DNA of 38,998 nucleotides from Chromatiales bacterium (GCA_026982475.1 JALSHB010000217.1:1-38998); one strand, 5' to 3'. Positions 1 through 13,378 are shown, counted from the stretch's first letter. Numbers and translations are program-made. Notes: a model not told the origin generated them from the letters alone.

Positions 1-1
1 T

Positions 2-520
2 GCAATCGAGGTAACCATCGCCGCTTACCTGAAACTGAACCCTGCAAACAGAGGTGGCAAATCTTATCCGAAGGTGGATGTTACGAAGTGGCTGCACAAT
101 TTCCACACCCGGCTTGATTTCTTCTTTAATGAGAACAAGGGCAGAGGGCTACCCGAACACAAGTCAAAGGAAGAGATTGTCTGGGAGCACGATCAGAGAA
201 ACGAACATTATCACGGCGGTGGCGCAGCGGTTCCAGAGCAGGCCACGCTGGAAGGCGTGCGCCAGACAGCGCTTTGGGTCTTCTCCGTGCTGTTTGATGT
301 GCCGAATATCGACCAGATACTCGCCGAAGAACTGGCGAAGAGAACAGCAACTCCGACCATACCGGATGATCTTGTCGTTCCTGAATACCCTGAGCCTTCG
401 ACCAGGGAGTATTCAGCGGCGCAGGCGAAAGCGATAGCGGCGGCCGCGCTGATTGGTCAGTGGGATGAGAGAAAGGAAGCAGATCTGGAGATAGTCAGGA
501 GGCTCGTCGATGAATTTTGA
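2..520 (+). CDS. C-terminal part of a protein with a HEPN-like motif (cut by window edge)
   Basis: The frame is open from position 2, so this is the 3' end of a gene that starts to the left of the window; the GTG at 74 is only an internal candidate start. The visible 172 residues are charged and probably helical. They contain R-N-E-H-Y-H (about codons 64-69), which fits the R-polar-x3-H signature of HEPN ribonuclease-like domains, followed by a hydrophobic helix (ALWVFSVLFDV). HEPN domains are common in abortive infection, toxin-antitoxin and CRISPR effectors; assignment of this protein to that fold is my inference from the motif. The stop codon overlaps the start of the next gene by 11 nt, so the two are very likely co-translated. 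The missing N-terminus could hold any partner domain. Confidence 0.6.
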   Translation, partial: AIEVTIAAYLKLNPANRGGKSYPKVDVTKWLHNFHTRLDFFFNENKGRGLPEHKSKEEIVWEHDQRNEHYHGGGAAVPEQATLEGVRQTALWVFSVLFDVPNIDQILAEELAKRTATPTIPDDLVVPEYPEPSTREYSAAQAKAIAAAALIGQWDERKEADLEIVRRLVDEF

Positions 521-3095
521 CGAATGGACGGGCATCCTGCGTGATGAGATTCAGGAGGATGAGCGTCATATCGATTACAGGGAAGGCCGCTGGAAGGTCA
601 AGGATCGGCGAGTGACTTGGCAACAGTTTGGGGGGCGAGTGTTTGATGCCCACCTTGATGTGTTCAGGTCATGTGCTCTCGATGTGCTGGGCGAGGTCGA
701 TCCCCAGTTGGATATGGCGCCGGAGGAGCGTTATGCCGCAGCAACGCAAGGAAAGGAGCTGCGACATTCCCGAAATCTAAGGGAGGGTATCGCACAAACT
801 ATCGCTTTGCTTGGCAATGACGGTGAAGCGCTCAAGCATTGTTCACATGGCAAAGCAAAGCTGACCGCTATTCTGATTGTCCGCGAGTTATTCGAGAAGG
901 ATGATTGGCGTATATGGGCAAGTCTCAACAGTTTCCTGCCGGCGATATCGGAGGGGGCGCCCGGTGAGTTTCTGGATGCGGTGGAAAATGCACTGCATAG
1001 TGAGGACGCGCCTTTCGATGAGCTGTTCAAACAGGAGGGCGGCGGTATCTTCGGTAGCACGTATCTGTCTGGTCTCTTGTGGGCTCTGGAGGGACTGGCA
1101 TGGAACGAGGACTACCTGGTAAGGGTTGCCACGATATTGGCGGATTTGGCGGCTCGCGATCCGGGTGGCCAATGGTCAAACAGACCAGACAACTCGTTAG
1201 TCTCGATATTGTTACCCTGGTATCCACAGACCCTCGCCCCGTTTGCAAAACAGTTGGCGTGTGTAAAGGCGGTTCGACAGGATCATCCCGATGTTGCCTG
1301 GAGTGTGTTGGTGCGTTTGCTACCTAATCAGCACCAGACAACATCAGGTACGCACAAGCCGTCATGGTTTATGGAGGTGCCTGACGATTGGACGCCGTCA
1401 GTGACCCACGCCGAGTACCGTAAGCAGATTGCCGAGTATGCGGAAATGGCCGTCGAGATGGCCTTTACAAATTTCGATAGGCTTGCTGATCTTGTCGGTG
1501 AACTGGATAACCTTCCGCAACCAGCACGCGACACGCTGATCGATTTTTTGTCCTCAGATGACCTTTCTTCCTTGGATGAGAAAACAAGACAGCCGATCTG
1601 GTCAACCCTTATGCGCTTCTCGTTGAAGCATCGTAGATACCAGGATGCAGACTGGGCGCTGCCGATAGACGTAGTAGAAAGATTGGAGGAAGTTGCGGGA
1701 AAACTGACTCCGGAATCACCCGAAGCACGATACCAGCATTTATTCACCGACGTTGATTCGGATCTATTCGAAGCAAGCGGTGACTGGGAAGAACAAGGCC
1801 GTTTGCTGGAAGAGAAGCGCCAGCAGGCTGTATCGGAGATATGGGATAGTGGCAATCTGGAGCGTGTCCTGGATTTTGCGAGGGTCGTTGCCTCGCCCTA
1901 TAAAGTTGGTTGGGCTTTTGCAAATGTAGAGGAGGCTAGTGCCGAAGCCAAACTACTGCCAGGCATGCTTGAGGCCGATGGCAAGGTTGCTCAATTCATC
2001 GGTGGGTATGTCTGGGTCAAGTACCAAACCCTGGGCGAGGAGTGGCTGGATCAACTATCCGCGGTGCAGTGGAATGCAGAGCAGCAGAGCCAGCTTCTGA
2101 TTCGTCTTCCGTTCGACAAGAATATATGGCGACTTGCAACTTCTTGGCTGGAAAGTGCCGAAGTGATGTATTGGGAGAGCGTGGGTGTAAATCCATACCA
2201 GGCCAAGGAAGAAGATCTTGGCCTCGCCGTTGATAAGCTGCTCCAATTTGGTAGGCCGATTGCTGCGTTGGATTGCCTGTATGCTCGTCTGCACAGTGGC
2301 TTGCAGCTGGAACATACCAAGACCATTTCTGCCTTGCTGGGCGCTCTATCTTCCGATGAACCAAGGGATACGCTGAATCAATATCATGTTCTGGAGCTGA
2401 TCAAGGCGCTACAAGAAGACCCAGATACCGACCCTGAAGACCTGTTCAGGGTTGAGTGGGCCTATGTGGCGCTGTTGGATCGTCATGGTGATGTCAGGCC
2501 CAAGCACTTAGAGCAAAAGCTGGCCAGTGATCCGGCCTTTTTCTGTGAAGTAATCCGGTTGGTTTATCTGCCAAAAGGGGTGGATAAACCAGAGACAGTT
2601 GATGAGGAAGCCAAATCTATAGCTGCGAACGCCTGGCGTCTTCTTCATGAGTGGAAACGTCCTCCAGGCCTTCATGATGACAATAGTTTTTCTGCTGAAG
2701 AATTCACTGCTTGGTTTGAATGGGTAAAAGAGCAGTGCATTGAGTCTGGCCATCTGGAAGTAGCGATGATAAAAGCTGGCGAAGTGTTGTTCCACTGCCC
2801 TGAGGACCCGGGCGGTTTGTGGATAAACGAGGATGTCGCGAATCAACTCAATGCGAGCGATGCGGGTGATATGAGAGATGGGTTCCGGACTGAGGTTTAC
2901 AACTCCAAGGGTGTCCACACGGTCGATCCTACAGGGCAGCCGGAAAGAGAGCTTGCTCAACAGTGGAGAGAGAAGGCTGGAGCCGTTGAGCAGGCTGGTT
3001 ATGCCCGGTTCGGCGCTACATTGAGGCAACTGGCTGACTCATATGAGCGGGAAGCCGAGCGGGTGCAGGCCGAACATGCCCAGAATGATGAGTGA
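510..3095 (+). CDS. Large all-helical protein, candidate sensor of a defence system
   Basis: The protein has 861 residues. The ATG at 510 is preceded by AGGAGG at 497-502 and overlaps the upstream stop codon. It has no signal peptide, no membrane segment and no P-loop that I can see. The sequence looks like stacked helical (TPR/HEAT-like) repeats rich in Trp, Leu, Asp and Glu. Stretches such as LLPWYPQTLAP (about residue 235) and HRRYQDADWALP (about 375) remind me of the helical C-terminal halves of large STAND-type NTPases linked to antiphage defence, but here they occur without the NTPase. This resemblance is from memory and is not a family assignment. The coupling to a HEPN-like protein and the position inside a tRNA-bounded accessory region suggest a two-gene defence or stress module. 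Function is unknown. Confidence 0.75.
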   Translation: MNFDEWTGILRDEIQEDERHIDYREGRWKVKDRRVTWQQFGGRVFDAHLDVFRSCALDVLGEVDPQLDMAPEERYAAATQGKELRHSRNLREGIAQTIALLGNDGEALKHCSHGKAKLTAILIVRELFEKDDWRIWASLNSFLPAISEGAPGEFLDAVENALHSEDAPFDELFKQEGGGIFGSTYLSGLLWALEGLAWNEDYLVRVATILADLAARDPGGQWSNRPDNSLVSILLPWYPQTLAPFAKQLACVKAVRQDHPDVAWSVLVRLLPNQHQTTSGTHKPSWFMEVPDDWTPSVTHAEYRKQIAEYAEMAVEMAFTNFDRLADLVGELDNLPQPARDTLIDFLSSDDLSSLDEKTRQPIWSTLMRFSLKHRRYQDADWALPIDVVERLEEVAGKLTPESPEARYQHLFTDVDSDLFEASGDWEEQGRLLEEKRQQAVSEIWDSGNLERVLDFARVVASPYKVGWAFANVEEASAEAKLLPGMLEADGKVAQFIGGYVWVKYQTLGEEWLDQLSAVQWNAEQQSQLLIRLPFDKNIWRLATSWLESAEVMYWESVGVNPYQAKEEDLGLAVDKLLQFGRPIAALDCLYARLHSGLQLEHTKTISALLGALSSDEPRDTLNQYHVLELIKALQEDPDTDPEDLFRVEWAYVALLDRHGDVRPKHLEQKLASDPAFFCEVIRLVYLPKGVDKPETVDEEAKSIAANAWRLLHEWKRPPGLHDDNSFSAEEFTAWFEWVKEQCIESGHLEVAMIKAGEVLFHCPEDPGGLWINEDVANQLNASDAGDMRDGFRTEVYNSKGVHTVDPTGQPERELAQQWREKAGAVEQAGYARFGATLRQLADSYEREAERVQAEHAQNDE

Positions 3096-3245
3096 GTGAT
3101 ATCTCCCACTTTCTCGGGATATCCGCTATCTGGTGTGCCAAGCTCGAGGAACCGTTCTCTCTGCCCTCGGCAAGGCCTTTAAGGGGAAGTTGTAGTGAGT
3201 CATAAGAAAAATCTATCGATAATCCCTCGCATTGACGGGCTTGAC

Positions 3246-3260
3246 TTACCATAATGGTAA
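3246..3260. promoter_or_regulatory. Palindromic operator candidate for the mqsRA operon
   Basis: TTACCATAATGGTAA is a perfect 7-1-7 palindrome. E. coli MqsA binds palindromes with ACC and GGT half-sites, so this is a plausible autoregulatory site. It lies between a TTGACT at 3241-3246 and a TACGAT at 3265-3270 (18 nt apart), where a bound repressor would block RNA polymerase. It also covers the ATG at 3254. Confidence 0.5.
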
Positions 3261-3688
3261 ATACTACGATCGTCAGCCGCTTTTCCGGCAGGCTTCCCCT
3301 TGCGGGCGAGAGCCGCAAGATTTCGGGCGGCCCCCTATATCCCGCCGAGGAAGTGCTGGCCCTGCTGGCGAACCCGGGCAGTCAAGCGATTCATGCGTGG
3401 ACCGCTAAGTGTGTCAGGGACATGCAGAAGTGGTCGCTGGACGCGGATGACCTGTGTGAGCTGCTGGCGATTGCGCTGAAGTCGGGGCGGTTTCTTGGTG
3501 CGGAGTGGTGTGTCCAGCGCCCCGATGGTCCTTGGGCGGCCTGTGATGCCTATGTGCTGGTGCGGCAGGAGTGGATCCCCTACGCGCACCGGGAAATGGA
3601 CATGGAGTACTACATCAAATACGCGATTGCGAAGACGGGAAAGGTTCTGCTGGTGGCTTCCTGCCACCCGCCGGAAGACAGGAGGTGA
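3254..3688 (+). CDS. mqsR: MqsR-family toxin of a toxin-antitoxin-chaperone operon
   Basis: The frame gives 144 residues; classical MqsR has about 98. The MqsR-like part starts near residue 28 (PLYPAEEVLALL), followed by helices around DADDLCELLAIAL and a strand region ending in YYIKYAIAKTGKVLLVASCHP, matching the RelE-like fold layout of MqsR ribonucleases, which cleave mRNA (mainly at GCU in E. coli). The identification rests mainly on its partners: an unmistakable MqsA gene follows after 4 nt, then a SecB-like gene. The start is uncertain, because the ATG at 3254 lies inside a probable operator, has no Shine-Dalgarno sequence and may lie upstream of the transcription start. I see no other ATG, GTG or TTG in frame before residue 35, so I keep it. 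Confidence 0.7.
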   Translation: MVNTTIVSRFSGRLPLAGESRKISGGPLYPAEEVLALLANPGSQAIHAWTAKCVRDMQKWSLDADDLCELLAIALKSGRFLGAEWCVQRPDGPWAACDAYVLVRQEWIPYAHREMDMEYYIKYAIAKTGKVLLVASCHPPEDRR

Positions 3689-3692
3689 CAAT

Positions 3693-4244
3693 ATGAGCGA
3701 TTCAGACAAGCTGTGCCCGATCTGTGGTGCGGGTCACTTGCAGCCTCAGGTTGGCAAGAGTCCTGTCGAGTACAAGGGTCAGGCCACGGAGCTCGATCTC
3801 CATTTTTCGGTCTGTGATGCCTGCGGGAGCGAGCAATCGGATGCCGCACAGCTGCGCGACAACAAGCGGGCCATGGTGGCCTTCAAGAAACAGGTAGACG
3901 GCCTGCTGACCGGTGCCGAAGTGCGTGCGCTGCGGGAGAAGCTGGGTCTGAGCCAGGCGGATGCCGCCAAGGTCTTTGGTGGTGGCCCGGTGGCCTTTTC
4001 CAAGTACGAAAGTGATGACGTGGCACAATCCGAGGCCATGGACAAGCTGCTACGGCTGGCCGCCGAAGATACCACTATCTTTGACGCGCTGGCGCGCAAG
4101 GCTGGGGTTGGGCAAGCGGTGGCCTGGACGAATGTCGATGCTGCCGTGATCAGGTCACCCGTACACAGGTCAGATCGTCCTCAGTTACGGGTAATTTCCA
4201 GCTCGACAACGGAAGAAGAACCGCACTGGAGCGATGCCGCATGA
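3693..4244 (+). CDS. mqsA: MqsA-family antitoxin with chaperone-addiction extension
   Basis: The protein has 183 residues; ATG 3693 is preceded by GGAGGT at 3681-3686, which overlaps the toxin's stop codon. The N-terminal zinc domain has C8-x2-C11 and C41-x2-C44, as in E. coli MqsA. The helix-turn-helix domain (about 67-118) includes LREKLGLSQADAAKVFGGG and AFSKYE, characteristic of MqsA. Unlike E. coli MqsA (131 residues), it has about 60 extra C-terminal residues containing AVAWTNVD and, at the end, PHWSDAA. In known toxin-antitoxin-chaperone systems such an extension (ChAD) makes the antitoxin unstable unless bound by a SecB-like chaperone. The SecB-like gene downstream starts in the stop codon (ATGA), which fits exactly. 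MqsA should neutralise MqsR and repress the operon. Confidence 0.9.
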   Translation: MSDSDKLCPICGAGHLQPQVGKSPVEYKGQATELDLHFSVCDACGSEQSDAAQLRDNKRAMVAFKKQVDGLLTGAEVRALREKLGLSQADAAKVFGGGPVAFSKYESDDVAQSEAMDKLLRLAAEDTTIFDALARKAGVGQAVAWTNVDAAVIRSPVHRSDRPQLRVISSSTTEEEPHWSDAA

Positions 4245-4756
4245 CGGCCAGCCCCGAGCTGCAACAGGCGATCGACAGCCTGAAGATCCGGGATGTCTAT
4301 CTGCGCGAACTCGATGCCCGTTGCCTGGGTGATTTCGATCCCAAATATGCGGCCGATCTCGACAAGCTTCTTGTTCAGCAGATGCATCTCGTCAGACAGT
4401 CGCAAATCGTGGAACTCGATGGCGAGGCCAGGCTGCTCAGGATATTTGTGCGCCTGGGTGCGCGGTGGGTAGATGCAAAGGAGCCGGACGAGGCGAGTTC
4501 CATCCGGGCGCTTGTCGAGTCCGAGTTTATTGCCGAGTATGAAATGGACGGCGCACTAGAGGAAGACGCCATCAACGAGTTCTCCCTGCAAAATGCCAGC
4601 TACCATATTTGGCCATACTGGCGAGAGTTGCTGAGCAGCCAGTGTGTGCGCATGAACTTGCCCAAGGTGATGCTTCCCATGGTGCAATTGGCGCACAACC
4701 GTCACCAGGAGGAATCCGGGAAAGCAGAATCTTCCGACGAGACAGCTGGGCAATAG
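4241..4756 (+). CDS. SecB-like chaperone of the MqsRA system
   Basis: The protein has 171 residues and its ATG overlaps the mqsA stop (ATGA), implying translational coupling. The middle and C-terminal part has the SecB layout: a strand region ending in EFIAEYEM, then EFSLQNASYHIWPYWRELLSSQ with the Tyr-x-x-x-Pro-Tyr-x-Arg pattern of SecB (which has YARE in that place), and then a MNLP segment like the NLAP/MNYL end of SecB. It is not the housekeeping SecB, which lies elsewhere in proteobacterial genomes. TAC-type SecB chaperones bind the antitoxin's C-terminal extension and allow it to fold; the extended MqsA supports this role. The three genes form one complete TAC operon in the accessory segment. 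Confidence 0.8.
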   Translation: MTASPELQQAIDSLKIRDVYLRELDARCLGDFDPKYAADLDKLLVQQMHLVRQSQIVELDGEARLLRIFVRLGARWVDAKEPDEASSIRALVESEFIAEYEMDGALEEDAINEFSLQNASYHIWPYWRELLSSQCVRMNLPKVMLPMVQLAHNRHQEESGKAESSDETAGQ

Positions 4757-4954
4757 TGCTCGAAAGGTTTTTCGCAGAGCGGGGTGTAGATCGGTCGGAT
4801 TCTGGGCGGGCTTTTCGGTACACCAGCGGTACATCCACGCGTTTTCAGGTCATTCGCCAAAGTTTGATAAGTTATTGATGGCAAAGTTATTTCTGTTTCG
4901 CTGGGTTTCGCAGCAATTTGCCGGATATTCAATAACTTATTGACTTCCAAGCAA

Positions 4955-5000
4955 ACTCATTATCCCTTGGTCCACGGTTCGAGCCCGTTCGGGCCCACCA
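4955..5000 (+). other. Displaced 3' fragment of a CAU-anticodon tRNA (attachment site)
   Basis: The stretch reads as the 3' half of a tRNA: anticodon loop CTCATTA, variable region TTGGTCC, T-arm with loop TTCGAGC, acceptor strand CGGGCCC, discriminator A and encoded CCA. The 5' half is absent. The anticodon CAU means elongator tRNA-Met or tRNA-Ile2. A lone 3' half is the standard trace of an element integrated at a tRNA gene. Orientation places the integrated element, including the TAC operon and the HEPN-like genes, to the left. One T-stem mismatch and CATTAT instead of the usual CATAAT suggest it is not under tRNA selection. Confidence 0.75.
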
Positions 5001-5130
5001 TAAAATCAATAAGTTATCTCGGCTTGTGCATGCAGGCATAAGTTGGCCGTTTTGGCCAACTTATTGTTACAGGAAAGCATAGTTGGTCCGGCTTCCTGGC
5101 ACAGCACATAGTTGGTTTTTTCGTTGAAAA

Positions 5131-5171
5131 CAAGCCGGGCTCCCGATTGGCGGGAGTCCGGCTTATTTTTT
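5131..5171 (+). terminator. Strong intrinsic terminator
   Basis: The arms AAGCCGGGCTCCCG and CGGGAGTCCGGCTT pair with one mismatch around a 5-nt loop and run into TATTTTTT. It may be the original terminator of the tRNA whose 3' end is copied at 4955-5000. Confidence 0.8.
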
Positions 5172-5274
5172 GTCATAATAACAAGACGTTACAGCATGGA
5201 AAATTAAATATTGACGACCGGATCGCTATCATCACATCATCCGTAAAGTCTCATGCGGTCAATCGAGTATTGAG

Positions 5275-5886
5275 ATGACGGACACTTCACAACAGATTGG
5301 GTCCTTGGCAAGAACCGGACTGGAATACAGTCAGCAAATAGATCAAATGTTGATGGAGCTGTGGCATGAGTTCAAGGCATTGGAACCCGACTATGCCGCC
5401 ATGTTCGAGAAAGCACTTGGCTCGGAAATACTTGCCGCATTGATTATCTCCGGCCGAAGGGATGAGCAACCATCCTTTCTTGAAGAACTGGCGCAAGGGT
5501 CCGTCTCGCCCGAGGAAATCGAAAACTCCCTGCAGTTAGGCCCGGTTTTTGTCTCACAGATAAAGGCAGGATTACAGGAGTCAGAAAGGGGTGAGGCCAC
5601 CGAATACCCGTTTGATGACAGCAAAGCACTGTCTGAGGCGGCACACCAGGCCCAGACGAATTATGAATTCGAGCTGGTGGATATATTCAAGCAGTTGAAG
5701 GCAAAAGACCCGGAAGTGGCATCCGCAGTTCTGGCGATAATGGAAGATCCGATTAAAGCCGCTGAGTTCATGGCAATACCGGCCCGCGGACTGGCCGGAA
5801 AATCACCTCTGCAGGCCATCGAAGATGGCGAACGGCAGGTTCTGCTGGATCTTATCGGCCGGTTGGAGCATGGAAGCGTTTTGTAG
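5275..5886 (+). CDS. Orphan protein with MbcA/ParS-like C-terminal segment
   Basis: The protein has 203 residues and an ATG start with no clear Shine-Dalgarno. It is acidic, helical and soluble. The C-terminus, ARGLAGKSPLQAIEDGERQV followed by LLDLIGRLEHG, resembles the toxin-binding domain of MbcA/ParS/Xre antitoxins (pattern L-x-G-K-x-P-L ... G ... V ... L-L-x-R-I-E-H-G). There is no N-terminal helix-turn-helix and no adjacent RES-type toxin gene, so it is not an ordinary antitoxin pair. A weak internal similarity (ELWHEFKALEPDY near residue 30 and DIFKQLKAKDPEV near 138) hints at a duplicated helical unit. It lies just outside the tRNA scar, between accessory and core DNA. Function unknown. 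Confidence 0.65.
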   Translation: MTDTSQQIGSLARTGLEYSQQIDQMLMELWHEFKALEPDYAAMFEKALGSEILAALIISGRRDEQPSFLEELAQGSVSPEEIENSLQLGPVFVSQIKAGLQESERGEATEYPFDDSKALSEAAHQAQTNYEFELVDIFKQLKAKDPEVASAVLAIMEDPIKAAEFMAIPARGLAGKSPLQAIEDGERQVLLDLIGRLEHGSVL

Positions 5887-6400
5887 CAGCTGGCATCTGC
5901 GTAAGCAGATATCGTTATCCTTGATAAACGGGCAATATCAAAGGGTTAGTCCAGAGGCCCGTTTATGTTTCCAGAACCCGGTCACTTTATGGTTTCGTGC
6001 GCACAAGCGTGCGAAAACGTGAAGGAGGTGGGCGGCCACTGATGTTACACCTGAATCCGTACCTTCATGACGGCGCATAGCACAAGCTCTTGATTCCACA
6101 GCGCTTCCAAAAAATACCCGCTTAACCTATGGGTGAAGCTAAGATTTTTTGAAAACACTGTGAAACCAATATCTTGCACTCTGCACCCACCCTGAAGATA
6201 CGGATTCAGGTTGCATTTTGGCAGCCCGGTTTCTTGGCGCAGTATTCGTAGAGCCCCTTTCCTCGATTGCGTTTTACCAGAATCAATGCTCTGCGTGAAA
6301 AATCGCAAAGCCGCCTGTCGCGCTCGTAACCGGCGGTAACCTCATGGCAGAGGGGGGCATTGAAGCCGAAAGGCTTGTATTGCTGTGGTGAGCGCTGTTG
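5887..6400. other. Intergenic stretch with hairpins and a MITE-like element
   Basis: No supported gene. It contains a hairpin with perfect 10-bp arms ATAAACGGGC / GCCCGTTTAT (5924-5933 and 5957-5966), probably ending transcription of the preceding gene, the MITE-like element at 6049-6211, and a small AAGCC-GAAA-GGCTT hairpin (6363-6376) after ybeL. Confidence 0.6.
6049..6211. repeat. MITE-like element with terminal inverted repeats
   Basis: The left end ACCTGAATCCGTACCTTCA and the reverse complement of the right end ACCTGAATCCGTATCTTCA are identical except for one base, about 19 nt of terminal inverted repeat around a 163-bp element with no gene. No clear target duplication is visible. The same end motif recurs at 6961, 27495 and 28346. 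Confidence 0.6.
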
Positions 6401-6922
6401 CTACTCGTCGTCAAGCTTGCGGCGGAAAACGCTTCCCTTGCACTTGGGGCAGGGTGGGATGTGGCCGGCTTTGCGGAAGTGCAGTTCTTCCCCGCAGTTG
6501 GTGCAGGTCAGGGTGCCGGGGCCGGTGATCTCGCCGGTGTGCCATTCCGCCAGGCGGGCCTGCTCGGCCAGCAGCGCAAGCTCCACCTTGGTGGGGTCGA
6601 CCAGCAGTGACAGGGCGTCGAGGATGCGCGCCTCAATCAGGTCGAGGTCCATGCGCAGCCAGTCTTTCAGCTCCTTGGCCTCGTCGCTGGCCAGGTATTC
6701 GCCGGCGGACTGCAGGTCGCGCTTCAGGTACTCGGCGATCTTTTCCGCCTCCTCTCGTGTTAACTCGCCCAGTTCGGTGGTTTTTTCCACCGCCGCGTCC
6801 AGTGCATGCTGCAGTTTCGGTTTCAGCTCCTCGCCCGCTTCGCTGAGGAATTCCCGTGTTCGCTCCAGCATGCGCTCGTAGGCGTGGACGTGTTTTTCGT
6901 CTTGCGGCTTTTTGGGGCTCAT
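6401..6922 (-). CDS. ybeL: YbeL-type zinc-ribbon protein (DUF1451)
   Basis: The protein has 173 residues, similar to E. coli YbeL (160). The N-terminal two thirds are helical and charged, with the family segment TELGELTREEAEKIAEYLKR. The C-terminus holds WHTGEITGPGTLTCTNCGEE and PPCPKCKGSVFRR, a zinc ribbon with two C-x2-C pairs (Cys at about residues 139, 142, 157 and 160). Its molecular role is not established. In E. coli ybeL also lies beside leuS, so this is conserved synteny and the first clear core gene in the window. It is transcribed in the same direction as, and downstream of, the SNF2 helicase gene, with an 80-nt gap. Confidence 0.9.
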   Translation of the reverse strand: MSPKKPQDEKHVHAYERMLERTREFLSEAGEELKPKLQHALDAAVEKTTELGELTREEAEKIAEYLKRDLQSAGEYLASDEAKELKDWLRMDLDLIEARILDALSLLVDPTKVELALLAEQARLAEWHTGEITGPGTLTCTNCGEELHFRKAGHIPPCPKCKGSVFRRKLDDE

Positions 6923-7002
6923 GGGGTGGTCCTTTTGGATTGGCTGAGGGTTTTTATCTTACCTGAATCTGTGCCAATCGGCGGTTGCCGATGCGCTATT
7001 TT

Positions 7003-12906
<5,904 letters not shown>

Positions 12907-13023
12907 TCCGTAGGTTGGCGTGAGTGATAACGAACTCCAACGGGTATCGTGCGCGGATTCTCAGCCTTGTTGGTGTAGAGGTTTTTTCTTTTTTGAGAAA
13001 GGCTGCGAGTTATTTTTCTTTAT

Positions 13024-13085
13024 CTCGTTACACCGCTCTGCGGTGTAACGGATGAGGGTGGGGTAATTCGCCTTGGGCGAGGTGG
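13024..13085. repeat. 62-bp direct repeat, copy A
   Basis: Identical to 14719-14780. It starts with a perfect hairpin, GTTACACCGC / GCGGTGTAAC around TCT (13028-13050). The similarity continues, with deletions, into the lptE leader and 5' coding region, so this is the left copy of a larger duplication bracketing the ATPase gene. Confidence 0.9.
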
Positions 13086-13164
13086 CGCGGAGCGGTGTCA
13101 CACGTGGTTTCCACGGAATCCGGGTCCACACGCCCAACCCCGGAATAAAGTACAATTCCGCCCT

Positions 13165-13323
13165 ATGCACCACCTGCTCATCCTCACCGCCTGCGGCTTC
13201 TACCTGCGCGGCAGCGTTACCATCCCGCCCTATCTGAAAACCATCCAGCTGCAGGACGCCAGCCCCGCCACGCGCATCGCGCCGGAACTGGAGCGCGCCC
13301 TGAGAGACATCGTCGTCAAGTAG
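13165..13323 (+). pseudogene. Truncated duplicate of the lptE 5' end
   Basis: The reading frame (MHHLLILTACGFYLRG...) closely follows the first third of intact lptE at 14929, including GSV-IPPYLKTI and PATRIAPEL, then departs and stops after 52 codons with RDIVVK. It has lost 18 nt within the signal peptide, leaving only nine residues before the lipobox Cys, too short for export as a lipoprotein. The upstream sequence, including GGAATAAAGTACAATTCC, is also duplicated. It is best read as debris of a duplication or of recombination with a related allele, connected with the arrival of the neighbouring ATPase gene. Translation of the remnant cannot be excluded. Confidence 0.85.
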
Positions 13324-13378
13324 ACAGGCGGTCGGAGGCCTGCCGTCTGGCCTGTCCATCCTTACAATCAGCCGCATC

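Larger units (their letters stand above)
4757..5274. other. Gene-free region with recombination-site features
   Basis: No convincing gene. It holds the tRNA fragment (4955-5000), three copies of an AATAAGTTAT-type motif (4866-4877, 4930-4942 inverted, 5007-5017), an inverted repeat ATAAGTTGGCC / GGCCAACTTAT (5038-5063), two further CATAGTTGG copies (about 5078-5087 and 5107-5115) and a terminator (5131-5171). These look like core and arm sites of a site-specific recombinase. Confidence 0.55.

Noticed and set aside
3495-3692. N-terminal extension of MqsA in the same frame
   Set aside because: It overlaps the toxin gene in another frame; the zinc domain begins right after ATG 3693, which has a good ribosome site.
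4955-5000. Complete tRNA gene
   Set aside because: Only the anticodon loop to CCA is present; no D-arm or 5' acceptor strand lies upstream.
6045-6308. 87-residue minus-strand frame in the intergenic region
   Set aside because: It mostly lies inside the MITE-like element and has no ribosome site or recognisable features.
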